Shown here piece by piece: positions 1-8,265 of a stretch of DNA of 34,083 nt. The stretch lies in assembly GCA_026398435.1 (NCBI GenBank), contig JAPLSW010000077.1:1-34083 (forward strand), in the 5' to 3' direction. The DNA is from Chlamydiota bacterium (lineage in GTDB: Bacteria > Chlamydiota > Chlamydiia > Chlamydiales > Rhabdochlamydiaceae). The position numbers and the translations under genes are program-made. Below the pieces are notes generated by a model. It did no database searches. It was given only the letters and a program-made list of their open reading frames with translations, and had not been told where the DNA came from. Position 1 is the stretch's first letter. Each line of letters starts with the position of its first letter.

Positions 1-1026
1 AAGATTGTCTCCTATTATGGGAAAAGATAAGGTTTGAGAGTTTGTAACGGTAAGTTGAAGGGTGCCTCCTGAGTTTAGAAAAATATTATTTCCTAAACCA
101 GAACCTGAGTATGCCGGGAATGCCCCCGTTCCCCCCGCTCCACCAGGCTCTGAGAAGTAATCGTCCTCTGGATCTCCTGGCTGAACTTCACTTAATTGTC
201 CGCTGCCCCCACCGCCCCCATCACCGGGATTAGAGCCATTTCCTCCATTGTTTCCCGCTATAGGGGCCGTTCCAGAAACCGATGCTCCCCCCGAAATGCT
301 ATTAGCACCTGCACCTCCGGCACCACTGGAACTAAAAGCTCCACCTAGTCCATTAGCAGCGAGAGCTGTTGAGTAGGCGTTGCAACCTCCCCCGCCTCCA
401 CCTCCTCCTGATCCTGCAGCGCCGCCCGCAGGTGGTGAAGCAGCTCCTCCGGCTCCACCTATATAATCAAGCCCGCCGCCACCACCACCACCACCATAGA
501 GTGGACCAGAGCTGGGTCCTGCTGTCAACTGAGCGCCCCCGGCACCACCTATGGATGAATTTCCTGTAAATGAAATATTCAATAGTGTCACGGTCCCTGT
601 GTTTCCAACAAATACAGCGCCTCCAGCTCCGAGCCCCCCACCTCCCGATGCTCCTTCGTTAGGGGAAGCAATATTACCTGCCCCACCTCTGGCTACACCA
701 CCTTGTAATGTCATGTCTTGTAGGGTAACACCTGCCGCATTTATAAAAAAAATACGGCTGGTATTAGTTCCTATAATGGTAACTCCACTTCCCATAAGAT
801 GTGTTCCGGAACTTATGATTGGAGGAAGGGCTGAGCCAGTAAGAGTCACTGAAGGTACAGTAAAAGAAATAATGCCGAGAACTGCATTCGTATTGCTTAT
901 CGCTAGACTGAGTGTACCCGGCTGGAAAGTTCCATTATCAAGGGTATTTGTTACAGTATATGTAGTACCCCACACCTGAGGAGAAAGCACGCAAAGAGAA
1001 GCGAGTATGTAGGTGAATGTTCTCAT
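1..1026 (-). CDS. Secreted glycine-rich Pmp/autotransporter-like protein, 3' end outside window
   Basis: An ATG at 1026 opens 342 codons with no stop before the window edge, so this is the N-terminal part of a larger protein. Residues 1-20 look like a signal peptide: MRT, then a hydrophobic FTYILASLCVLS stretch, with likely cleavage after VWG. The next ~100 residues (TVTNTLDNGTFQPGTLSLA, then GVTIIGTN and DMTLQGG) have the Thr/Asn/Ile pattern of a right-handed beta-helix passenger. From about residue 115 the chain becomes very Gly/Ala-rich, with runs of five to eight glycines. GGAVFVGN and ISFTGN match the GGA(I/L/V) and FxxN motifs of chlamydial polymorphic membrane proteins, and a later NNIFLNSGGTLQLTV stretch resembles autotransporter-associated strand repeats. 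Inference: an exported surface or autotransporter protein; a C-terminal barrel cannot be checked here. There is no convincing Shine-Dalgarno before the ATG. Confidence 0.75.
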   Translation of the reverse strand, partial: MRTFTYILASLCVLSPQVWGTTYTVTNTLDNGTFQPGTLSLAISNTNAVLGIISFTVPSVTLTGSALPPIISSGTHLMGSGVTIIGTNTSRIFFINAAGVTLQDMTLQGGVARGGAGNIASPNEGASGGGGLGAGGAVFVGNTGTVTLLNISFTGNSSIGGAGGAQLTAGPSSGPLYGGGGGGGGLDYIGGAGGAASPPAGGAAGSGGGGGGGGCNAYSTALAANGLGGAFSSSGAGGAGANSISGGASVSGTAPIAGNNGGNGSNPGDGGGGGSGQLSEVQPGDPEDDYFSEPGGAGGTGAFPAYSGSGLGNNIFLNSGGTLQLTVTNSQTLSFPIIGDNL

Positions 1027-1087
1027 GTACCCAAGCTTAGATAAGTTTTTTTATAAAAAATAAACATAGGGGAGTTATCACTTAAAG

Positions 1088-1107
1088 AAAATAGTTTTTT
1101 CTATTTT
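1088..1107 (-). terminator. Possible weak terminator after comEC
   Basis: On the minus strand AAAATAG and CTATTTT pair across an A-rich loop just past the comEC stop, followed by CTTT. The stem is short and AT-only, so this is a weak call. Confidence 0.3.
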
Positions 1108-1112
1108 TTTAT

Positions 1113-2606
1113 TTAGGCGCTCTTTTCTGCTGAGAGCGCAGAAAAAAAGAACAGCAGCACCGTGAGATAAAGGATGACAACAGATGCAGGGATTACAGAT
1201 ACGGAAATGTTATACTGCAAGAGAGAAGGGGGATGGGCACTTAACTCCATAAGAAAAGAGGTGAAAGAGGTGTTAACAGAATTAAGAAGGTTAGCAAGGA
1301 AGGGAAGGCAGAAGGAAAAAAGAGAGGCTGTCATAAATCCAAACATACTAATACCGGTAAGCCACGGGAAGAATATATTGTAGGTAAGGCTTAACAGGGG
1401 AAATGTCCCAAAGTGGTATAGACACACGGGGATCGATGCAATATGCACGGCAAGCGTAATAGCCAAGGCCCCTCTAAAAAAGCAGCAGAAGAGATAGGCT
1501 ACGCGCTCTAGGGGAGATAATTCGAGGAGAACGCTTTTGTCTCTAGGAGGGAAAAGAACTTTCATCCACTGAAGGGTCACTGGAGTACAAAGAAGAAGAG
1601 CTGCCGTACATAGGAAGCTCAGCTGAAATCCCAAATGAAAAATGCAGCGGGGACTTATGATAAGCTCAATGAGTAAACACACTCCTAAGGTGTTTAAGCC
1701 CCTGGATTTTTTTTCGAGGATTTTTCCCAAAGACCAGAGGGTGATTGCAATCCACGCCCGAAATACAGACGGGGAGCTGCCGAGGAAAAAAAAGTAGAAG
1801 CTAATAAGAAGAATAAGAAGAAAGAGGTAGATCTTTTCCGGAAAGAGCCGTTTAAGGATAGATCCTGCAAAAAGGGCAATTAACGCAAAATGAAATCCCG
1901 AAACGGCCAGGATATGTTGGAGCCCTAGTTTTGAAAATTCATGAGACATCATCCGATCTTCTACCTCACCTGTGCAAAGTGCATAGAGAAAGTCAGAGGC
2001 CTTTTTATCAGAGATCTGTTTTTTTACAAAGGTGTGAAAGGCCTTTTTTGCATTATAGCGCATCTGGGCAAAGGAGTAAGTGTTTTTGACTTTTTGCCAG
2101 GGGCCGTCAGTTATAAACTCAAAGCTCTGAGGACCATTTTTTTTAAGAGAGCCCGATAGAAAAAAGGAAGAGTTAGCTTTCGGTCTTTCTCCTTTAGGTG
2201 CTTTTACTCGGCAGGGTATGTCATACGCTTCTGTAGATTCCGACACAAAATAGGTGAGCTCCCCTTTGTATACAAAGGAAGAGTGAAATGCCGAAGCCTC
2301 CTGTTTTATATTGCTTGGAGAAAAAAGGGCGTAGCCCTTTTCGGGGAAGTTAAGAGAGGGCTCTTTATCGATGATGATATGTCCATAAAGGGCGCCGAAA
2401 ATACAGGTGGATAGACAAAGCAGTGTTTGTGCATACATTTTTTCTTTGGCAAGAGCCCAAAAAGGTAGAGTGATAATGATAGCTATAAGGAGAAGAAAAA
2501 AATCATTAGAAAAAGAAAAGGCAATACCGAGAAGTAGTTGCAGCCCAAGGAGCAGCGCTGGGCTTTTTTTCCAAAGCCCAGAGGCTCCGTTAACAATTGA
2601 TTGCAT
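1113..2606 (-). CDS. comEC: ComEC/Rec2-family DNA uptake channel, short form
   Basis: A 497-residue integral membrane protein of the ComEC/Rec2 family, which forms the inner-membrane channel for single-stranded DNA during natural competence. Two N-terminal hydrophobic segments (about residues 15-65) are followed by a soluble OB-like region (about 85-165). The competence domain starts near residue 205, with the family signature ILAVSGFHFALIALFAGS around 232-249, then several membrane helices to the end. The C-terminal metallo-beta-lactamase-like domain of long ComEC proteins is absent; the chlamydial homologue I recall (CT339) is also short. Its ATG overlaps by one base the TAA of the upstream NDH-2 fossil (TAATG), which suggests it was once translationally coupled to a complete upstream gene. 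The Lys/Ser-rich C-terminus looks complete. Confidence 0.85.
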   Translation of the reverse strand: MQSIVNGASGLWKKSPALLLGLQLLLGIAFSFSNDFFLLLIAIIITLPFWALAKEKMYAQTLLCLSTCIFGALYGHIIIDKEPSLNFPEKGYALFSPSNIKQEASAFHSSFVYKGELTYFVSESTEAYDIPCRVKAPKGERPKANSSFFLSGSLKKNGPQSFEFITDGPWQKVKNTYSFAQMRYNAKKAFHTFVKKQISDKKASDFLYALCTGEVEDRMMSHEFSKLGLQHILAVSGFHFALIALFAGSILKRLFPEKIYLFLLILLISFYFFFLGSSPSVFRAWIAITLWSLGKILEKKSRGLNTLGVCLLIELIISPRCIFHLGFQLSFLCTAALLLCTPVTLQWMKVLFPPRDKSVLLELSPLERVAYLFCCFFRGALAITLAVHIASIPVCLYHFGTFPLLSLTYNIFFPWLTGISMFGFMTASLFSFCLPFLANLLNSVNTSFTSFLMELSAHPPSLLQYNISVSVIPASVVILYLTVLLFFFSALSAEKSA

Positions 2607-2683
2607 TACTTGGAATTGTCCTTATAGAGAGATCCTCGAATGACTCTCACTCCTCGTTGACCGGTGAGGGGCACAGGGATCCA
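2606..2683 (-). pseudogene. Fossil 3' end of a second type II NADH dehydrogenase gene
   Basis: Read in frame on the minus strand this segment gives IPVPLTGQRGVRVIRGSLYK, then DNSK and a TAA. It aligns with the C-terminus of the intact NDH-2 at 2978-4243 (ITVALTSQRGVRVIRGSLDK). A core of about 33 nt differs at a single base, while flanking codons diverge. The frame stays open upstream only to a stop at 2741-2743, passing through the palindrome at 2706-2737, so the body of the gene is missing. The TAA overlaps the comEC start codon. This is best read as the remnant of a tandem paralogue or partial duplication whose 5' part was deleted. Confidence 0.75.
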
Positions 2684-2705
2684 TATCTTCTTGTTATCTT
2701 CCCCA

Positions 2706-2790
2706 CCCCCAAGAATAGCAATTGCAATTTTTGGGGGTGTTTATAATGCTATAAAATTTCCCCAAAAACTGCAATTGCGATTCTTGGGGG
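2706..2790. repeat. Pair of ~31-bp palindromes, inverted copies of each other
   Basis: Two near-perfect palindromes lie at 2706-2737 and 2760-2790. Each has arms of the type CCCC(C)AAGAAT facing ATTTTTGGGG around a GCAATTGC centre. The second is the reverse complement of the first with a few changes. They flank 22 AT-rich bases containing TATAAT. No coding use is apparent apart from the fossil frame reading through the first copy. They could be mobile palindromic units or a paired binding site. The rest of the gap, 2791-2977, shows nothing I can identify. Confidence 0.7.
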
Positions 2791-2977
2791 TAAATGAAAT
2801 GAACGGAATAATAGAAAAAATTTAAGTTATGTAGAAACTAAGCTCAATTCCTGAAAATTTTGTAGCTAGGTCTGTTTTAATCCACTAAATAAAAGCATGT
2901 TGCTTTGGGATCAAGAACTTATAAAAGACTATCTTCTCCCGCTTTCTTTGGGCATTTACACCTCTCAATATTGTCTA

Positions 2978-4243
2978 TTACAGTTTAGGGAGGTCTTTAT
3001 CGAGAGATCCTCGAATGACTCTCACTCCACGTTGACTTGTAAGAGCGACTGTTATCCATTCGATCATGACTCCAAGTCTATTTCTAAATCCTATCAGATA
3101 GAGAAGGTGAATGAGCCCCCAGGCAAGCCAGGCTATGAGTCCTGTCATCTGGAGTTTGCCGACAACGGCAATGGCTTTGCCTTTGCCGATTGTTGCCATG
3201 CTTCCCTTATCGAGATATTTAAAGGGGGGGCGACGCTCTTTGGAGAGATTGTTTTTGATGATTTTACCGACATACTTTCCCTGCTGTATGGCTGTCGGTG
3301 CAATCCCCGGTAGGGGTTTGCCCTCTTTGCCCATAGCGCAGGAGGCGTCGCCGATGACAAAGATTTCCGGGTGGCCGGGGATCGATAGGTCCGGTTCAAC
3401 GATTGCGCGCCCTTGCCGATCGAGGGGGATGTTTAGTGTTTTAAGAAGAGGAGAGGCCTGGTTGCCAGCGGCCCAGATCACGTTTTTAGATTCAATGAAC
3501 TGCCCCTCGACCTGTACGCCCTCTGCGGTAATGTTTGTCACCTTAGTATTTGTAAGAACATAGACTCCAATCTTTTCTAGCTCGAGCTTTGCCTTATCTG
3601 CAAGGCTTGGAGGATATACTGGTAAGATATGGGGCATGGCTTCGATGAGATAGATTTTGGAGGTTTCCGGTTTGATCCTGCGGAAATTATCAAATAGTGT
3701 TGTATGAGCAATTTCAGCGATGGCTCCTGCCATCTCGACACCTGTTGGTCCCCCACCGATAACAACAAAGTTCATGAATTTAGCGGACTCTTTAGCATTG
3801 TCCATTCTTTCGGCTTTCTCAAAAGAGGTGAGTATCCTTTCTCTAATGTATAGAGCGTCGCCGATTGTTTTTAATCCTGGCGCAAATGCCTCCCATCCGT
3901 CATTACCAAAGTAAGAATGTTTAGCACCGACAGCTAAGATGAGATAGTCGTAGTTAACGATATCCCCATTGGTAAGAATGACACTTTTTTTATCTTTGTC
4001 AATGGAGACCGCTTCCCCCATGATTACCATGGTATTTTTTTGTTTGCGGAAGATTTCTCGTATAGGATAGGCGATCTCACCAGGAGATAGGGCAGCTGTT
4101 GCTACCTGGTATAATAGAGGTTGGAAAAGATGGTGATTTGTCTTATCAAGGAGAAGAATATCTACTGAGGCGCTTTTAAGTGTTTTGGCTGCATTTAATC
4201 CGCCAAAACCTCCGCCAATAATAACTACTTTCGTATAGGTCAT
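2978..4243 (-). CDS. ndh: Type II (non-proton-pumping) NADH dehydrogenase
   Basis: A 421-residue FAD enzyme that oxidises NADH and passes electrons to quinone without pumping protons, at the inner face of the cytoplasmic membrane. The N-terminal FAD fold has GGGFGG at residues 10-15, followed by DKTNHHLFQPLLYQVA and ALSPGEIAYPIR, both typical of NDH-2. The second Rossmann motif VVIGGGPTGVEMAG binds NADH. Near the end come VIGDASCA (FAD/quinone side) and hydrophobic LIAWLAWGLIHLLYLIG, the membrane-docking region. The frame is open to a TTG at 4321, but the extra 26 residues are lysine-rich and unlike the family. The ATG at 4243 sits directly before the Rossmann strand, so I prefer it. The 3' end is partly duplicated upstream of comEC. 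It is transcribed divergently from the PTS operon. Confidence 0.9.
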   Translation of the reverse strand: MTYTKVVIIGGGFGGLNAAKTLKSASVDILLLDKTNHHLFQPLLYQVATAALSPGEIAYPIREIFRKQKNTMVIMGEAVSIDKDKKSVILTNGDIVNYDYLILAVGAKHSYFGNDGWEAFAPGLKTIGDALYIRERILTSFEKAERMDNAKESAKFMNFVVIGGGPTGVEMAGAIAEIAHTTLFDNFRRIKPETSKIYLIEAMPHILPVYPPSLADKAKLELEKIGVYVLTNTKVTNITAEGVQVEGQFIESKNVIWAAGNQASPLLKTLNIPLDRQGRAIVEPDLSIPGHPEIFVIGDASCAMGKEGKPLPGIAPTAIQQGKYVGKIIKNNLSKERRPPFKYLDKGSMATIGKGKAIAVVGKLQMTGLIAWLAWGLIHLLYLIGFRNRLGVMIEWITVALTSQRGVRVIRGSLDKDLPKL

Positions 4244-4413
4244 CGCTTTTTCCAGTTTTAAAGTTATTTTCTTTAAGTTGATCCGTTTGCTAGTTAATTT
4301 GCAAACTTTTTTGTGCAGCAAGATCTTACTGTCCTTATTCTTTTTTCTTTGAAAAATGGAAATTTTCTTTTAAGCTCATAGCCTTGGCAAATTGACATGG
4401 TAGATTTTTTTTA

Positions 4414-5223
4414 ATGAATTCTCATGTACGCAAATACTATCGAAAGTCTGAAGGGGACAGCTCCCACGTAAAGACGTTTCACGAGGTGATACCCATTCAC
4501 GAAAATCACACTCTTACGTGGGAATATGCTCAGGCAAAGGTATCTCTTCTACCTAAGGGATGGTATGAGCTTGCTCAACTACCTCGGCAAGATAGAATAG
4601 ATTTCGTCAGAGACTATTGGCTAAGTACTCTTCCCTTCGTTCCTCATATAGATCAGTTCCTCAGTCAGTTTTTTAACAGCCTGGATGATATCGGTGTTTA
4701 TATCTTGCAATGGGGTGAGGGGCTGTCCTTTGAGTGTGAAATGGTCTATAGCCTAAAAGATGACAGCTGCTTTTATCAGGGAGGCCTACCTGCGGGTTCT
4801 TTGGAAATAGAGCTATTAAATGACCAATTTGGTGGATGTTTGCCGAGTGACTTTCTTAAGTTTTTGCAGATTCATAATGGATTTAGCAAGCATACCGACA
4901 CAGGGATATGCAAAGCCCAAGACATGCCTCGGATCCATAGACGCCTTGTTCGCGATGTCGCAGACCTGAATCTCGTGATCAAATGCCATGATCATATGAT
5001 CGATCCGGGCGAGCTAATTCCTTTTTATGAGTCCTTTGGGTTAAGAGCCTATCAATGTTTTTATAGGGAGTGGTATCCGACTGCTGAGGTTGGTAATATC
5101 TACTTTTCTCTTAGAGATAAGACGGTATCTGATTTTAAAAATTCCAAAGCATTGAGCGATACCATGGCCTTTCCTTCTTTTCTTGACTGGCTGACATTTT
5201 ATTTAGAAAGCATTGGAGCATAA
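4414..5223 (+). CDS. SMI1/KNR4 (SUKH)-like protein, first gene of the hprK-ptsHI operon
   Basis: A 269-residue soluble protein with no signal peptide or membrane helix. The segment FGGCLPSDFLKFLQIHNGF (about residues 144-163) resembles the core of the SUKH fold, in which a small residue and Pro precede a helix ending in an Asn-Gly turn. The C-terminal SFLDWLTFYLES helix is also common in that superfamily. I recall a homologue in the same place in Chlamydia (CT338, next to ptsH). SUKH proteins are known as immunity or adaptor proteins, but the function here is unknown; conserved linkage to the PTS suggests a partner of HPr or HprK. The start is uncertain because the ATG has no Shine-Dalgarno. 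Its TAA overlaps the hprK ATG by one base. Confidence 0.7.
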   Translation: MNSHVRKYYRKSEGDSSHVKTFHEVIPIHENHTLTWEYAQAKVSLLPKGWYELAQLPRQDRIDFVRDYWLSTLPFVPHIDQFLSQFFNSLDDIGVYILQWGEGLSFECEMVYSLKDDSCFYQGGLPAGSLEIELLNDQFGGCLPSDFLKFLQIHNGFSKHTDTGICKAQDMPRIHRRLVRDVADLNLVIKCHDHMIDPGELIPFYESFGLRAYQCFYREWYPTAEVGNIYFSLRDKTVSDFKNSKALSDTMAFPSFLDWLTFYLESIGA

Positions 5224-6185
5224 TGTATACCAGCAAAAATTTATTAGATTCTTATAAGGACATGCTTGGGCTCGAGATCCTTTCAGGAGAAACGAATCTT
5301 CTGCGGCCGATCAAGCTCCCTGAAGCACATAGGCCGGGTCTTAGTTTATCCGGCTATTTAAAAAACTATGTCAATCAGAGGATCTTGATATTTGGCAATT
5401 CTGAGATTTCTTATCTAAAAGATCTTGATAAGGCTATTCGATTAGAAAGGCTAGGAGCCATACTAACGCCGGCGACTCCACTTGTTATAGTTGCAGGTAA
5501 GCTACCGGCTCCAAAAGAGCTGATAGACTCTTGCCAAAAGCAGCAGATACCACTTTTTCGCTCAAGTCTTAAGACTATGGAGCTCCAAAGTCGATTAAGC
5601 TATCTTCTTTGGGAAGATTTCTCTCCTAGCATGACATGCCACGGCACTTTAGTAGAGGCTTTTGGAGTGGGAGTGATGATACAGGGGGACTCGTCTGTCG
5701 GTAAAAGTGAGGCCGCTTTAAGCCTCATAGAACGAGGACACCGCCTTATTACAGATGATGCTGTGAAGGTGAGGCTGCGTGAGGGTTTGTACTTGGAAGG
5801 ATCTGGATCGGATCTCACTCGCCACCTTATAGAGATAAGGGGAATTGGTATTATCAATGTCGCCCATTTATATGGAGCTGTCTGTGTAAGAGATGATAAG
5901 CGGATCGATATGGTGATCAGGTTAGAAGAGTGGGATGATAAGAAATTTTACGATCGGGTAGGTCTTGATGAGAAATATTCTGATATTCTCGGGATAAAAA
6001 TTCCTTACCATACTCTTCCTGTGAAGCCCGGAAGGGATGTTGCGCTCCTTATCGAAACGATTGTTTTAAACCATCGATTAAAAGAGATGGGATATAATTC
6101 GGCAAAAGATTTTAATATAAAGCTTCTGGAAACGATTCTTAAGAAAAATAGCAAAGGAAAGAAGGCCAGTGAAAGTGTCTTGTAA
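5223..6185 (+). CDS. hprK: HPr kinase/phosphorylase
   Basis: A 320-residue bifunctional enzyme that phosphorylates, and by phosphorolysis dephosphorylates, the regulatory serine of HPr. The N-terminal half (1-130) is the variable domain. His140 in the CHG motif is the conserved catalytic-side histidine, GDSSVGKS (155-162) is the P-loop, and TDD (177-179) follows. EIRGIGIINV (204-213) is the family signature, and VKPGRDVA near residue 270 is the second conserved loop. All key residues are present and the length is normal, so it should be active. It starts inside the stop codon of the preceding gene (TAATG), and ptsH starts 17 bases before its end, so the three genes are translationally coupled. 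Confidence 0.95.
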   Translation: MYTSKNLLDSYKDMLGLEILSGETNLLRPIKLPEAHRPGLSLSGYLKNYVNQRILIFGNSEISYLKDLDKAIRLERLGAILTPATPLVIVAGKLPAPKELIDSCQKQQIPLFRSSLKTMELQSRLSYLLWEDFSPSMTCHGTLVEAFGVGVMIQGDSSVGKSEAALSLIERGHRLITDDAVKVRLREGLYLEGSGSDLTRHLIEIRGIGIINVAHLYGAVCVRDDKRIDMVIRLEEWDDKKFYDRVGLDEKYSDILGIKIPYHTLPVKPGRDVALLIETIVLNHRLKEMGYNSAKDFNIKLLETILKKNSKGKKASESVL

Positions 6186-6435
6186 AGTAAAAGTAATGAA
6201 TTCTTTAGGGCTGCATGCAAGGCCTGCAACAGCTATTGTAAAGTTATTGCAAGAGACGAAATCTTCTGTGTCTTTTACTTATCATAATGAAACGATTAAT
6301 GCGAAAAGTATCATGAGCATACTTATGCTTGCAGCTGCAAAAAATTCCGTGATTAAGGTCGATATTGAAGGGGATGATGCAGAAGAAGTAATGAACAAGC
6401 TATCTCTTGCTTTCCAGCAGGGGTTTGGGGAATAA
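6169..6435 (+). CDS. ptsH: Phosphocarrier protein HPr
   Basis: An 88-residue PTS phosphocarrier. GLHARPA (14-20) contains the active His16 that accepts phosphate from enzyme I. NAKSIMSILML contains Ser47, the equivalent of Ser46 and the target of HprK, so both phosphorylation routes are retained. The start codon is GTG at 6169, inside the end of hprK, preceded by an AAGGAAAGAAGG purine tract. A later ATG at residue 10 would remove the first beta strand and is rejected. It is followed after five bases by ptsI. Confidence 0.95.
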   Translation: MKVSCKVKVMNSLGLHARPATAIVKLLQETKSSVSFTYHNETINAKSIMSILMLAAAKNSVIKVDIEGDDAEEVMNKLSLAFQQGFGE

Positions 6436-6440
6436 CGTAT

Positions 6441-8264
6441 ATGGATGAAAGTAAAGAATTTCGACTTCAGGGAGCTCCAGTAAGCGAGGGGATTGCTATT
6501 GGAATTTCATTTTTTATCACTCCGCAAACAGATGATGTTATCCCTGAGTTTTCGATACGTAGTAATCAAGTGGATGACGAGATTCTCCGTTATAGAGGAG
6601 CTCTTTCCGCTTGCAAGATAGAGCTTGGATACTTAAAGCAAAATTTAGAAAAAGAAGGATCTCAAGAAGCTATCGATATCATAGAAACTCATTTGCAGAT
6701 GCTTGAAGATCCTTTAATCACGGAGCATGTAGAAGAAAAGATTCGCTCTGTTAGAAGAAATATCGAATCGGTATTTTCTGCGGTCATCAGAGAATATGAG
6801 AAGAAATTTGCTAAGATGAAAGACGAGTTTTTTCAGCAGAGACTTATCGATATTTTAGATCTTTCTAAAAGGATCTTGAGTCATCTAGGGGAGAAAAATA
6901 AAATCAATTTTGCGGATATTCCTTTAAGCTCCATTGTTTTTGCCAAAGAACTTATCCCTTCTCATACGGCTGCAATCCAGGCCTCACGTGTGAGTGCCTT
7001 TGTAACGCAAAGTGGAGGAGGGAACTCCCACGCAGCGCTCATAGCTCGTGCTAAGGGGATTCCCTATGTATCGAGCATCGATGTAGACCTTTTTCAAAGT
7101 GTGCAAGGCCGATGTATCATCGTCGATGGGCAGACCGGGGAAATCATCGTTAATCCAGATACAGCGACCCTTGAGAAGTACAAAGAAATCAAAACACGTC
7201 TAAAAACTTCCTATCAACTTCTTCAGCAAGATGTTCATCATGTAACCGAGACCGTCGATGGCTATTTAGTCCATGTTCTTGCCAATGTCGGCAACCTTAC
7301 TGATTTAGATGAGATGCATAACTATAGGCCTGAAGGGATCGGTCTATTTAGATCGGAATATCTCTTTTTGGATAAGCATACCTTATTCATATCTGAAGAA
7401 GAGCAGTATGCTGCCTACTGTGAACTTATTACCAAATCGCTTGATCTATTTGTTGTGATACGGGTATTTGATGTGGGTGGAGATAAGAATCCTAACTTGT
7501 TTTTTGAGCATGAAAAGGAAGCCAATCCAGTTCTTGGTTGTAGAGGGATACGCTTCCTTCTTCGTCATCCGAATATTTTTCGCACGCAGCTGCGTGCTAT
7601 CATGCGAGCTTCCGGTGATGCAGATGTAAGACTTCTATTGCCGCTTGTTTCCGACATCCATGAATTACTTGAAGCCAAAAGAATAATCAATGAAGTACAA
7701 GATGAGCTCGTAGAGCAGGGGATCGTTAAAAGGCGCAATTATCCCGTAGGATGCATGATCGAGGTTCCCTCCGTTGTATTCATCTGCGATGCTATTGCTA
7801 AAGAATCTGATTTTCTCTCTATCGGCACAAATGACCTTGTTCAATATACTTTAGGGATCGATCGGAGTAACCCTTCCATGAGCGATTTTTGTTATCCGGC
7901 GCATCCAAGCGTAATACGGATGATAAAGATGGTAGTGATGGAAGCTCGCAAGCAAAACAAGCCTGTCACCATCTGTGGGGAGATAGCCTCTAATCCGATT
8001 TTCATTCCCCTTCTATTAGGTCTTGGGGTAAATGAATTTTCCTGCTCACCTAGATATATCCCTTTTGTGAAACGAGCTATCAGAAACACCGTGCTTCTCG
8101 AAGCGTATGAGCTGGCTCAACGGATACTCCAGATGAGCTCTCCTACGGAGATTTCCAAGACCCTAGTAGCCGCCTATTCAGAATCCCTGCCGGCAAATAA
8201 AATCAAAGGACTTTCCTTTTCTTCTAAAACTATAGTAGAGACTGCATTGCAACCAGGTGTGTAG
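6441..8264 (+). CDS. ptsI: Phosphoenolpyruvate-protein phosphotransferase (PTS enzyme I)
   Basis: A 607-residue enzyme I that takes phosphate from PEP and passes it to HPr. The N-terminal HPr-binding and swivelling domains carry GGGNSHAALIARAKGIPYV with the phosphorylated His197. The C-terminal TIM barrel has GIGLFRSEYLF, GCRGIRFLL and FLSIGTNDLVQYTLGIDR for PEP/Mg binding, and Cys512 in ICGEIASNP as the catalytic acid. The length is slightly above the usual ~575. It ends just before a strong hairpin. No EII genes are visible in the window, consistent with a regulatory rather than sugar-importing PTS in this phylum. Confidence 0.95.
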   Translation: MDESKEFRLQGAPVSEGIAIGISFFITPQTDDVIPEFSIRSNQVDDEILRYRGALSACKIELGYLKQNLEKEGSQEAIDIIETHLQMLEDPLITEHVEEKIRSVRRNIESVFSAVIREYEKKFAKMKDEFFQQRLIDILDLSKRILSHLGEKNKINFADIPLSSIVFAKELIPSHTAAIQASRVSAFVTQSGGGNSHAALIARAKGIPYVSSIDVDLFQSVQGRCIIVDGQTGEIIVNPDTATLEKYKEIKTRLKTSYQLLQQDVHHVTETVDGYLVHVLANVGNLTDLDEMHNYRPEGIGLFRSEYLFLDKHTLFISEEEQYAAYCELITKSLDLFVVIRVFDVGGDKNPNLFFEHEKEANPVLGCRGIRFLLRHPNIFRTQLRAIMRASGDADVRLLLPLVSDIHELLEAKRIINEVQDELVEQGIVKRRNYPVGCMIEVPSVVFICDAIAKESDFLSIGTNDLVQYTLGIDRSNPSMSDFCYPAHPSVIRMIKMVVMEARKQNKPVTICGEIASNPIFIPLLLGLGVNEFSCSPRYIPFVKRAIRNTVLLEAYELAQRILQMSSPTEISKTLVAAYSESLPANKIKGLSFSSKTIVETALQPGV

Positions 8265-8265
8265 C

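Noticed and set aside
369..979. Plus-strand open frames rich in Pro, Ser and His
   Set aside because: They are the antisense of the glycine-rich minus-strand gene (1-1026), which has a signal peptide and a continuous frame; long open antisense frames are expected opposite Gly codons.
2897..3563. Plus-strand open frames opposite the ndh gene
   Set aside because: They overlap the conserved NDH-2 coding sequence and show no family features.
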